A stretch of 36,790 nucleotides of DNA. It comes from Aquificales bacterium (GTDB lineage Bacteria > Aquificota > Aquificia > Aquificales > QOAS01). Below, piece by piece: positions 8,183 through 15,488 of this stretch. The position numbers were made by a program, and so were the translations under genes. The notes beneath the pieces were generated by a model. The model made no database searches and was not told the origin of the DNA. It saw only the letters and a program-made list of their open reading frames with translations. Within the stretch, counting starts at the first letter, position 1. Every line of letters begins with the position of its first letter. The stretch lies in the NCBI GenBank assembly GCA_027035985.1, contig JALVTI010000081.1:1-36790 (forward strand), read 5' to 3'.

Positions 8183-8656
8183 ATGTTTTTTATAAGGATT
8201 TTCCTTTACAAAACACCATATATATGTCTATCTTTTCTATTTTAAAGAACTTTTTTAATTAATAGTAATCATCTGGTTTATGCTTATAAAACTGATAAAA
8301 AAGATATTCTTTTATTAGTAGGAGCGAAAATCTATAAATTCTCCAACATTGCTAAATATTTAAGTAAAGAAAACAAAGAAGTACTATGTATGGCTTTAAA
8401 AACGAATTATCCTGAAGACTTTTATTGGATTATAGTTAAAGAAAGTTTTGAGAAAAAAACGTTTAAAAATACAAAAAATAAAAAATCTAATAATATGGGT
8501 AATAATACACTTTCTCCTAAACAACCAGTAGTTATTTATACAATACCTGTTTTCTTCTTACTTAGGATTTCATATCCCGTAGATTACATTACTAACTTTC
8601 AGCTTTCCCCACTAGATGAAAAAGTTTTACAAAAAATACACAAAACAACTTTATAG
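8183..8656 (+). pseudogene. Degraded gene with in-frame stop, unknown product
   Basis: A frame opening with ATG at 8183 gives a signal-peptide-like hydrophobic N terminus (MFFIRIFLYKTPYICLSFLF). It is broken by TAA at 8243-8245, then stays open to 8656. The downstream part reads HLVYAYKTDKKDILLLVGAKIYKF and continues through an internal ATG at 8390. The C-terminal part is lysine- and asparagine-rich with another hydrophobic stretch. I recognise no family. The stop codon lies inside the left edge of dispersed repeat copy 2. The protein could instead start at 8390 (88 aa), but continuous coding character upstream argues for a broken longer gene. Confidence 0.4.
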
Positions 8657-8791
8657 AAAAAATAGCGGGCTAAAACCCCGTATCTATGATGTGGGAATAC
8701 AGCCTGTCCCGAAAGGGGTGAAAAATTGAAGTTCTGTTTTAAAATTTAAAGCTTAACATATCCGCTTATAGCGGGCGTAAATAACAACAAT
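8649..8791 (+). repeat. Dispersed structured repeat, copy 2
   Basis: This is the inverted homologue of 627-758. The hairpin arms CCCGTATC and GATGTGGG still pair on the plus strand through G-U pairs where copy 1 has only Watson-Crick pairs. On the minus strand the same changes would be A-C mismatches. That suggests the RNA, if any, is read in this orientation. The copy's end is one arm (TAGCGGGC, 8769-8776) of a hairpin closed by GCCCGCTA at 8794-8801. The structure therefore continues directly into the transposon right-end region. Confidence 0.6.
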
Positions 8792-9008
8792 CAGCCCGCT
8801 ATACCAACAGCTAAAGGCGGGTATGTAGGTGTAGTGCGTTAACCCCCGCTTACGCGGGGTGCTATTGTAAAAGTAGCTCCGCTATTCCGCTATATAGCGG
8901 GATAGGTAGGAGTAGGGGGAGTGTGAACCTCCCTGTGGTGGTAAGACACTCCATATCGGGAGTGTAAACCCACCCGAAGCCTCGCATCTTTGATGCGAGG
9001 TAGTTCAC
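8792..9008 (+). mobile_element. TnpB-type transposon right end / omega-RNA-like element without tnpB
   Basis: This non-coding stretch is a chain of hairpins: CCCCGC-TTAC-GCGGGG (8844-8859), the palindrome CCGCTATATAGCGG (8887-8900), ACACTCC/GGAGTGT (8946-8965), and a perfect 9-bp stem with TTT loop (8980-9000). It ends in TAGTTCAC. The sequence ...CCCGAAGCC-stem-GGTAGTTCAC is the typical right end of IS1341-like IS200/IS605 elements, where it forms the 3' end of the TnpB guide RNA. No tnpB frame precedes it. Together with copy 2 of the repeat it makes a compact element of about 360 bp (8649-9008), perhaps a MITE-like or stand-alone guide-RNA unit. It stops 2 bp before the stop codon of the neighbouring gene. 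Confidence 0.55.
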
Positions 9009-9010
9009 CC

Positions 9011-9541
9011 TTATAAAATTCGCTTGTATTTTTCGTAATAAATTTTTAGCCTCCAGCCGAACCAGAGTGCAAATACTCCGTCCACCAATAGGCTAATGCC
9101 TATTAAAAGTCCTATCAGTTGAGCCAAAATTTTGGGTTGACCCATAAAGTAAAGCAAAATTCCCGCCAAAATAAGGTCTACTATTCCGTTTAACAGCATT
9201 AAAAACCAACTTGTGAGACGGCTTTTATACTCTATAGCCAGGTAAAGGTTTGCAAAGGCATCTATTAACAGGTATAGGAGTAAAAAAGCGGCTATAACTA
9301 TCAGACTTTGTTCGGGAAAGAATATCAAGAGCAAACCCGTTAAGGTTAATATAAAGGGTTTTAGCCAACCTCCCGCACCTCGGTGGCGACTGTTGAGATT
9401 GTAAAATGCCCACATCAAGCCGGCTGTAAGCATTAAAGCTCCGAAAAATACAACCGACCCGAGAGCAAAATAGTAAGGTGCAACAATTCCTAAAATCCCT
9501 AAGAGGATTAGAATTAATCCCCAAACCAGTAGTAGGTTCAT
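9011..9541 (-). CDS. DUF308 (HdeD-like) integral membrane protein
   Basis: The 176-residue protein is almost entirely hydrophobic helices arranged as paired hairpins, with GL.LI..G...I..P and DGVFALW-type segments. This is the layout of the DUF308/HdeD family, whose E. coli member is linked to acid stress. About six transmembrane segments can be counted. A duplicated pattern is visible (LILLGILGIVAPYYF near the start, LLNGIVDLILAGILLYF later). The C terminus is basic and probably cytoplasmic. The gene ends against the transposon-like right end at 9008, so its 3' untranslated region may have been replaced by the insertion. Confidence 0.75.
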   Translation of the reverse strand: MNLLLVWGLILILLGILGIVAPYYFALGSVVFFGALMLTAGLMWAFYNLNSRHRGAGGWLKPFILTLTGLLLIFFPEQSLIVIAAFLLLYLLIDAFANLYLAIEYKSRLTSWFLMLLNGIVDLILAGILLYFMGQPKILAQLIGLLIGISLLVDGVFALWFGWRLKIYYEKYKRIL

Positions 9542-9588
9542 AAGTAATGAAATAAAAAACCAAAAAAGGTATTTGTCAAATTTTGAAA

Positions 9589-9912
9589 TTAAGCCATCAT
9601 CTGTTCGATGGGGTGGGTTATTTTGAGTCTTTCAACCGGCTCGCCGCCGAGGATGTGTTTTTCTATAATTTCTTCAACATCTTCCGGTTTGACGTTTCCA
9701 TACCATACCCCGTCGGGGTAAACGACTACAACGGGTCCCATTTCGCACGCACCGAGACATCCGGTTACCGATACGAGGACGTTCTGCAATCCCCTTTTCA
9801 TAACCTCTTCCTGAAATTTCATAGCGATTTGGTCGGAACCTTTTGCACCGCAAGAGGGCATCATGGGATTGGGTTTTCTAGCCATACAGACTAAGACATG
9901 CTTGAACTTCAT
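9589..9912 (-). CDS. Thioredoxin-like [2Fe-2S] ferredoxin
   Basis: The 107-residue protein matches the thioredoxin-fold [2Fe-2S] ferredoxins, exemplified by Aquifex aeolicus Fd4 and the clostridial 2Fe-2S protein. The four expected cluster ligands are present: C9 in HVLVCMAR, C21 in MMPSCGAKG, and C52 and C56 in VTGCLGACEMGP. The GP.VVVYPDGVWYG segment is the conserved loop near the cluster. It is a small electron carrier. Its physiological partner is unknown here, and the neighbours (DUF308, trmH) do not indicate one. Confidence 0.92.
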   Translation of the reverse strand: MKFKHVLVCMARKPNPMMPSCGAKGSDQIAMKFQEEVMKRGLQNVLVSVTGCLGACEMGPVVVVYPDGVWYGNVKPEDVEEIIEKHILGGEPVERLKITHPIEQMMA

Positions 9913-9979
9913 AAGGTCTTAATAAAGCAGAAAAACCTAAAGGGTTTAAAGGGTTTTTATGTCAAGTTTTCGTTTGTTT

Positions 9980-10651
9980 TCAAATTTTTAATATCCACTT
10001 ATGGGGAAAAGTTAAATTCTTTTTCTGTCGGCGAGCCCACTTTCGGAGTATCTCCTTTATTTCTTCCAAAGAGAGTTGGGGTTTGTCGTAAAGACCTTTA
10101 AGGGAACGCTGGCGTTCCGCCTCGTAGAGGATGACGGCTGTTGCAACCGAAACGTTTAAACTCTGCGCCATTCCATACATGGGTATAACGACGTTGTAAT
10201 CGGCTACCGATGCGACCTCTTCGCTCACCCCTTCGAGTTCATTCCCGACTACCACCACGGTGGGTTTTGTGTAATCGACTTCCCTAAAGTGGACGGAATT
10301 TCCCACCAATCTGGTAGCCACTACTTGGAACCCTTTTTCCTTTAGACCTTTTAGGGTTTCGACCGCATTTTCCACCTTGTGGAGGAAAACCCATTTATGG
10401 GAACCCATCGTTATGTGTTCGTTGTAAATCTTTGTTTTGTTCCCGTCGTAGGTGTAGTAAATGTTTAATACCCCAACGGCGTCGCAGGTTCTTATAATTG
10501 CCGAAAAGTTGTGTTCGTTTTTGACATTTTCCGAAAAGAGGATTAAGTCCTTTTGCCTCCTTAGGAGTATCTCCACCAATTTCCTAAGCCTCTGAAGTTC
10601 TACGAGGTAGTTTTCCCCCTCGAGGGCTTTTAAAACCTCTTCCACATTCAT
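9980..10651 (-). CDS. trmH: tRNA (guanosine-2'-O-)-methyltransferase TrmH (SPOUT)
   Basis: This SPOUT-class enzyme is predicted to 2'-O-methylate G18 in the tRNA D-loop. All three SpoU motifs are seen: NEHNFSAIIRTCDAVGV (46-61, including the catalytic R54), VVVGNELEGVSEEV (132-146), and IPMYGMAQSLNVSVATAV (156-173), which forms the AdoMet-binding trefoil knot. The basic C-terminal helix (ILRKWARRQKK) suits tRNA binding. At 223 aa it is close to the length of Aquifex TrmH. A different SpoU target is possible, but the motif spacing favours TrmH. Confidence 0.85.
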   Translation of the reverse strand: MNVEEVLKALEGENYLVELQRLRKLVEILLRRQKDLILFSENVKNEHNFSAIIRTCDAVGVLNIYYTYDGNKTKIYNEHITMGSHKWVFLHKVENAVETLKGLKEKGFQVVATRLVGNSVHFREVDYTKPTVVVVGNELEGVSEEVASVADYNVVIPMYGMAQSLNVSVATAVILYEAERQRSLKGLYDKPQLSLEEIKEILRKWARRQKKNLTFPHKWILKI

Positions 10652-10868
10652 AGGTATCTAAATTTTGTTTAACCTTACGGCGGTCGACATTTGAACGGTA
10701 TTTCCCTCTTATGGAAAGTCAAGCATATCTTCCATTCCTGCAAAAGTTTTGAATTTTTCCAACACTTTTAAAGTGAAAGGTGAAATTTTATGAACTTTAT
10801 AAGGAAAAGTGTTTGCTCGGACTTTCATAGGTTTTAGGGGTTTAGGAAACAAAATTAGGTGAAATTTT
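10652..10868. other. Non-coding trailer region of CRISPR array 1
   Basis: This gap lies between the trmH start and the oldest repeat of array 1. It holds no convincing gene. The minus strand at about 10680-10755 carries TTTTGCAGGA and TGCTTGACTTTCCATAAGAGG, which faintly resemble motifs in the two CRISPR leaders, but spacing and order are not preserved. The trmH promoter is presumably here. Confidence 0.4.
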
Positions 10869-11684
10869 GTGTTAATCCCTTATAGGGACATAACAACTGC
10901 AAACCCCTATTTTAAGACTTATCTACGAAAGGGAGTTTCAATCCCTTATAGAGACATAACAACGCAAATTCAGACCTGCCTTTCATCACTTGGATTATGT
11001 TTCAATCCCTTATAGGGACATAAAAACACTTTTGCCCGTTTTGACTGCGGGATACCTTCAAGGGGTTTCAATCCCTTATAGGGACATAAAAACGGAATTA
11101 TCACAATTTTTGAAAAAGGTAAGGAAGATTTGTTTCAATCCCTTATAGGGACATAAAAACTCAAATAAATTCTCGGGCGTGGAAAAGATTGTTGATGTTT
11201 CAATCCCTTATAGGGACATAAAAACTATTTTTCAAGACAAAAAATAGAAGAAGTATAATGGGTTTCAATCCCTTATAGGGACATAAAAACGCGACAACAG
11301 ATATATGAACAACTGAAACAACAGTTGTTTCAATCCCTTATAGGGACATAAAAACCCTTATCTATAGCCTCACTTAGATGGTTTAAAATTAGCGAGTTTC
11401 AATCCCTTATAGGGACATAAAAACAATTTGAGGCAGGAGTTGAGGGAATGGAGGAATAAGTTTCAATCCCTTATAGGGACATAAAAACATTGGAATATGT
11501 TTTTCCAGAAGTTAAAGGCACATAAGTTTCAATCCCTTATAGGGACATAAAAACGCTTAAAACTCGGTATATGTTCCAATACAAATTTTGGTTTCAATCC
11601 CTTATAGGGACATAAAAACATTTTTCCGAAAGTTATACCTACGACTACATAACTTGTTTCAATCCCTTATAGGGACATAAAAAC
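10869..11684 (-). CRISPR. CRISPR array 1: 13 repeats, 12 spacers
   Basis: Repeats of 29 nt begin on the minus strand with GTTTTTATGTCCC and end with GGGATTGAAAC. The ATTGAAAC end is the usual crRNA 5' handle of type I-A/I-B/III-like systems, so the array is read on the minus strand from the leader at 11685-11941. Repeats start on the plus strand at 10869, 10935, 10999, 11065, 11132, 11197, 11262, 11327, 11396, 11460, 11526, 11591 and 11656. Spacers are 35-40 nt. Eleven repeats are identical. The two at the trailer end (10869 and 10935) are degenerate and share a GTTGTT start instead of GTTTTT. CCCT/AGGG in the repeat forms a small stem. No cas gene is nearby. Confidence 0.97.
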
Positions 11685-11941
11685 AAAGGTGAGCCCAACC
11701 TTATTAAGTTGTCAAGGAACCTAACCACTACTTGGGTTTAAAGAATATCAAACCAACCTTAAAAGGTCAAGCAAAAGTTGAACTTTTTGGTCAACCCTAA
11801 GTGGACATTAATTCCTTGGGGTGTGCCATTTTGTTGGAACTCTAAGCCAAAACGCAATCCTGCAAAGTATTTTTGTCAAGTTTCAATCCATTATTTGACA
11901 TAAAATCTTGAGTCTGACCTTGTAAAGGTTAATAAAATTTG
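11685..11941 (-). promoter_or_regulatory. CRISPR leader of array 1
   Basis: This AT-rich, non-coding block of about 257 bp adjoins the youngest repeat. It aligns over its whole length with 27297-27553 upstream of array 2. On the minus strand it contains TTGACC (11765-11770), a 17-bp spacer and TATTCT (11742-11747), a sigma-70-type promoter placed to transcribe the array with a leader transcript of about 50 nt. Conserved stretches include AATTAATGTCCACTTAGGGTTGACC and the TTCTTTAAACCCAAGTA segment right after the -10 box. In type I systems the leader also directs spacer integration by Cas1-Cas2. Confidence 0.88.
11880..11907 (-). repeat. Fossil CRISPR repeat at the outer edge of leader 1
   Basis: GTTTCAATCC, one change, TTAT, a short gap, then GACATAAAA matches the plus-strand form of the array 1 repeat over nearly its whole length. 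It lies 195 nt beyond the last real repeat, on the far side of the leader. The homologous position in leader 2 (27331-27358) holds the same degenerate repeat with five differences. Confidence 0.75.
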
Positions 11942-11998
11942 CTTACTTCCATAGGTTGGGAAATTATTCCAAACCCGAAGGAGTAGAAGAAGAAAGAT

Positions 11999-13321
11999 TT
12001 ACCCCTCGGGGAGTTTGGAGAGGAAGTTTACGCTCTCTATGTGTGCCGTCTGGGGGAAGAGGTCTATAACGTAGGCTTTGTCGTATCTGTAAATCCCCCA
12101 CGAAAGGATTTTCCCCAAATCCCGCGCGAGGGTGGAGGGGTTGCAGGAGACGTAGACTATTCGGTCGGGCTGGAGTTCTTTAAGCACCTCTAGGTCTCGC
12201 CTGTCGAGCCCCGAGCGCGGGGGGTCGAATAGGACGGTATCTATCTCCTTGTCGAGGTGGCGTTTCATGTGCTGGGAGGGGGTAGCCCTCAAAAAGAGGG
12301 TGTTGGGTCTGCCGTTTATCTTCGCGTTGTAGTTGGCGTCGGCAATGGCGTAGTGGTTCATATCGCTCCCCTCCACAAAGAAGGCGTGTTCCGAAAAGGG
12401 TATGGTGAAAAACCCTATCCCGCAAAAGGTGTCGAGGCAGTATCCCCTCCGCTCCCCGGGAAGGATTGTTTCTATAAACCTGTCCCAAAGGAGGTAGTTG
12501 TTTTGAACGAAACTTTCGGCGGTAACCCTGTAGGTGAACCCCTTTGCGGAGATAAAGGTGTAATCCCTACCCACAAACTCCTGGCGGATTAGTTCCCTTC
12601 CGATCCTCTTGTAGGAACCCACTCCCACCACCCAGGGGGGGAGAAAGCCGTTTTTCACCCTGTGGAGGTCTTGTTTCGTTAACCTATCCTCCGCAATGAG
12701 TTTTATAAGAGCCTCGTCCCTGTTTGGGGAGTAGGTTATATGCACCTCTCGGAGGTTTCTGTATTCGACCGAAACCCTCTTTAGGTCGGGAATGAGTTCG
12801 TTTATCCTCGGGTGGAGAACGGGACAGGTCTCTATGTCGACGATATCGCCGTAACCCTTTATCTCCCTTAGGGTCTCGTCCTCGACAAAGCCGAGTTTGC
12901 CGCTGTCGACATGAAACTGCGCCCTTATCCTATACCCGTAGGGTTGGGGTGAGGGTATAGCCTCCACCGGTGGGAGTTCCTTAACCTTTCCCACCCTTTG
13001 GAGTTGCTCCTTAAATATCTCCACCTTTTGGCGGACCTGCTCCTCATAACTTATGTGCTGGAGCTGACAGCCTCCGCAAACCCCGTAGTGGGGGCACACC
13101 GGTTCCACGCGGGAGTTTGAGGGGATTATCACCTTTAGGAGTCTTCCCTCTCCGTAATCCTTCTTTTCCTTTATGACCTCTATTTCAACCAGCTCATTGG
13201 GGGCGGTGTATTTGACGAAATAGACCTTGTTCTCGTGCCTGCCCAACCCATTACCGCCGCTTACCAGTTTGTCTATCTTCAGTTGCAAAACCTTCTTTTG
13301 GTCGTTCTTTTTCTCCTCCAT
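11999..13321 (-). CDS. RlmD/TrmA-family RNA (uracil-5-)-methyltransferase
   Basis: This AdoMet-dependent RNA m5U methyltransferase (RlmD/RumA-like) has an N-terminal TRAM domain (KIDKLVSGGNGLGRHENKVYF). A [4Fe-4S] cluster motif follows, with C76, C82 and C85 in CPHYGVCGGC plus a later Cys in ETCPVLHP. It then has the AdoMet motif LDTFCGIGFF, FDPPRSGLD, and the catalytic cysteine in YVSCNPSTLARDL. I start at the ATG at 13321. An upstream in-frame ATG (13384) would add 21 residues and overlap the divergent neighbour. The exact target (23S U1939, another 23S uridine, or tRNA) is not decided by sequence. TrmFO in this genome already covers U54 of tRNA, which favours rRNA. Confidence 0.88.
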   Translation of the reverse strand: MEEKKNDQKKVLQLKIDKLVSGGNGLGRHENKVYFVKYTAPNELVEIEVIKEKKDYGEGRLLKVIIPSNSRVEPVCPHYGVCGGCQLQHISYEEQVRQKVEIFKEQLQRVGKVKELPPVEAIPSPQPYGYRIRAQFHVDSGKLGFVEDETLREIKGYGDIVDIETCPVLHPRINELIPDLKRVSVEYRNLREVHITYSPNRDEALIKLIAEDRLTKQDLHRVKNGFLPPWVVGVGSYKRIGRELIRQEFVGRDYTFISAKGFTYRVTAESFVQNNYLLWDRFIETILPGERRGYCLDTFCGIGFFTIPFSEHAFFVEGSDMNHYAIADANYNAKINGRPNTLFLRATPSQHMKRHLDKEIDTVLFDPPRSGLDRRDLEVLKELQPDRIVYVSCNPSTLARDLGKILSWGIYRYDKAYVIDLFPQTAHIESVNFLSKLPEG

Positions 13322-13386
13322 TGCAAGGGAAATTAATCTTAAGGTTCCAACCTTTGGAGGGTTTAGAACAAATTGGGGTGGCAATT

Positions 13387-13935
13387 ATGGGGTTCCTACT
13401 GAAGGAAAAACACCTTCTGAGGTATACGGTTAAGGATTACGAACGGTGGCAGGGTGATTGGGAGCTTATAGAGGGCATTCCTTACGCCCTGGCGAGTCCG
13501 AGTTTTAAACACCAACGGCTGGTGTTAATATTGGCTATGTTTTTGGAATTGCAGTTGGAGAGTGATGAGGCTTGTAAGGACTGCAAGGTGGTTATAGATA
13601 CCGACTACGTCGTAAACGAATACACCGTTTTGCGTCCCGATATAGCGGTTGTATGTGACCACAAAGGGGACAAAATAACCAAACCTCCGAAGGTTGTGGT
13701 TGAGGTTATATCCCCTTCCACCAAAAAGGTCGACGAGGAGATAAAACCCCTTATCTACGCCCAAGAGGGGGTTAAATATCTGCTCCCAGTATACCCCGAA
13801 AGGGAGAAAATGGTTTGTCTCGTCCTAAAGGGGGAAAGGTACGAAAGTGTCCCCTGTGGGGAGGAAATAGAAATTTCCCCAAAGGGGGATTGCAGGTTGA
13901 GGTTATCCGCCAAAGGGGTGTGGAATAGGGTTTGA
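13387..13935 (+). CDS. Uma2 family (DUF820) endonuclease-like protein
   Basis: The protein shows the Uma2/DUF820 pattern: YTVKDYERWQGDWELIEGIPYALASPS.KHQ, then VLRPDIAVVC, then KVVVEVISPSTKKVDEEIK and YAQEGVKYLLPVYPE. PD, EV and the following lysine form a PD-(D/E)xK nuclease-like site. The natural role is unknown; these genes are often multi-copy in cyanobacteria and other bacteria. Here VVEVISPST retains the Glu, while the usual K of the ExK triad is not obvious. Start chosen at 13387, since the earlier frame (13321) overlaps the divergent methyltransferase start. A CxxC-like pair (CKDC) is visible near residue 61. Confidence 0.82.
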   Translation: MGFLLKEKHLLRYTVKDYERWQGDWELIEGIPYALASPSFKHQRLVLILAMFLELQLESDEACKDCKVVIDTDYVVNEYTVLRPDIAVVCDHKGDKITKPPKVVVEVISPSTKKVDEEIKPLIYAQEGVKYLLPVYPEREKMVCLVLKGERYESVPCGEEIEISPKGDCRLRLSAKGVWNRV

Positions 13936-13948
13936 TAATAACCTCAAA

Positions 13949-14878
13949 ATGGTTCTTAAACTGGATTTTCCACGCCCGAAGTGGTTGCAAAGGTTTCTTT
14001 TCAAAAAAGGGGAAAAGGTAAGGATTAATTTCGGTGGGAAGGTTTATATAGGGTTCACCATATTGGTCGGTCTCGCCGCCGTTAATACGGGAAATAACAT
14101 CCTCTACATACTCCTCTCCTTTCTTCTCGCCCTTATGGGGGTTTCCGGTTTCTTCTCCAGATACAACCTCAAAAAGGTTAAGGTTCGCCTCATTCCTCCC
14201 AATGAAGTTTGGTGTTGTAAATCCACTCCCTTTAAGGTGGTTGTTGAAAACCGAAAGGTATTTCCCGCCTTTTTGATAGAGGTTTTCGAAAGAAATATAG
14301 ACCTAAAAAGGGATTTTCTGATGGTCGAGAAATCCGCCGAAGGGGAGGTGAAGTTAAATTTTCCCAATAGGGGGGTGTATAAATCTAAAGCCCTCGAGGT
14401 GAGGAGCACCTTCCCCTTTGGACTTTTTGAGAGGAGTTTTTCAGTTCCCCTCGAGGAGGAAATTCTCGTCTATCCCAAACCCATAGAGGTGAAGGTCAAA
14501 CCTCCTCTTTCAAAACCTCGAAGGGAAAAGGGAGAAAGTTTTCTCCACTTTAGGAGGAGCGGAGAGGGTGCCGTCGAGGGGATAAAGGAATACGCCGGCG
14601 AGGGTATGAGGCTCATCCACTGGAAGGCTTTCGCTAAATGGGGAGAGCTCTATGCCAAAGAAGTTGCCGAGGAAAGCTTCCTACGGGAGGTAATTATCGA
14701 TATGGATAAAATCCCCGCTTCGGATAAGGAGGAGCGCATATCGAAGGCTACCTATCTGGTCTTACACTTTTCCCGCCTCGGCTACGCCGTCGGTTTGAAA
14801 TACGGGGAAAAGGAAATCCCGCCTTCGGCGGGGAGGGAACATTTAAGGGAACTTTTGAAATTTTTAGCTTTACTTTAA
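13949..14878 (+). CDS. DUF58 domain membrane protein
   Basis: The N-terminal third has two hydrophobic segments (YIGFTILVGLAAVNTGNNILY and ILLSFLLALMGVSGFFS). A beta-rich region follows, then the DUF58 signature: SGEGAVEGIKEYAGEGMRLIHWKAFAKWGELYAKE, equivalent to the G.REY..GD..R.I.W..SAR motif of the family. In other bacteria DUF58 proteins are encoded with MoxR-type AAA ATPases and VWA proteins, but neither is visible here. Function is unknown, possibly in envelope or chaperone-like processes. It lies 13 bp after the Uma2 gene and 7 bp before the phosphatase gene, so these are likely co-transcribed. Confidence 0.85.
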   Translation: MVLKLDFPRPKWLQRFLFKKGEKVRINFGGKVYIGFTILVGLAAVNTGNNILYILLSFLLALMGVSGFFSRYNLKKVKVRLIPPNEVWCCKSTPFKVVVENRKVFPAFLIEVFERNIDLKRDFLMVEKSAEGEVKLNFPNRGVYKSKALEVRSTFPFGLFERSFSVPLEEEILVYPKPIEVKVKPPLSKPRREKGESFLHFRRSGEGAVEGIKEYAGEGMRLIHWKAFAKWGELYAKEVAEESFLREVIIDMDKIPASDKEERISKATYLVLHFSRLGYAVGLKYGEKEIPPSAGREHLRELLKFLALL

Positions 14879-14885
14879 GCTTTTT

Positions 14886-15488
14886 ATGCGCCTCTTTCTC
14901 CTGCGCCACGCCCAGTCGGAGGGCAACAGACGGGGGATTTTTCAGGGGAAGTTAGACCTCCCCCTATCGGAGGAGGGGATAAAACAAGCCCAAAAGGCGG
15001 GCGAGTTTTTAAAGAGATTTTCCTTCGACGGGATAATAACCTCCCCCCAACTGAGGGCAAAGCAGACCGCCGAGATTGTCGCCGATATTTTAAACCTACC
15101 CCTCGAGGTGGACGAAAGGCTTAGGGAAATCTCCTACGGGGTCTTGGAGGGAAAGAGACACTCGGAGGTGGAAAATTGGGAACCCTACCAAAGGTGGTTG
15201 GAAGACCCCGTTAAGAACCCCCTCGAGGGTGTGGACGACTTTGGCGACCTTCAAAGGAGGCTTGAGAGCTTTTTAAGAGACCGTTACAGGGAGGAAAGGA
15301 GTATTCTCGCCGTCACCCACGGGGGGATAGTTAGGGCTTTTATATGCCTTGTAGGGGGTTTGGGATTTAGCCGCATGTGGAGGTTTTCGGTTGGAAATGT
15401 CTCCCTCTCAATGGTGGAGGTGAAAGAAATAGAACCCCCGAGGGGAAAGATAAAGTTTGTAAACCTCCCGACGGTCGAACTCCTTTAA
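14886..15488 (+). CDS. Histidine phosphatase superfamily (phosphoglycerate-mutase-like) protein
   Basis: The N terminus MRLFLLRHAQSEGN carries the phospho-accepting histidine of the RHG-type motif, here RHA. ITSPQLRAKQTAEIV, LREISYGVLEG and VTHGGIVRAF supply the remaining catalytic pocket. At 200 aa it fits the small phosphatase branch. In Hydrogenobacter thermophilus such cofactor-independent family members act as metal-independent phosphoserine phosphatases in serine synthesis, which is one possible role here. Alpha-ribazole phosphatase or a broad phosphatase are alternatives. It overlaps the end of argC tail to tail by 4 bp. Confidence 0.85.
   Translation: MRLFLLRHAQSEGNRRGIFQGKLDLPLSEEGIKQAQKAGEFLKRFSFDGIITSPQLRAKQTAEIVADILNLPLEVDERLREISYGVLEGKRHSEVENWEPYQRWLEDPVKNPLEGVDDFGDLQRRLESFLRDRYREERSILAVTHGGIVRAFICLVGGLGFSRMWRFSVGNVSLSMVEVKEIEPPRGKIKFVNLPTVELL

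Noticed and set aside
10680-10755. Possible third, decayed CRISPR leader at the trailer side of array 1 (minus strand)
   Set aside because: TTTTGCAGGA and TGCTTGACT resemble leader motifs, but they lie about 20 nt apart rather than about 110, and there is no repeat or -10 box at the expected place.
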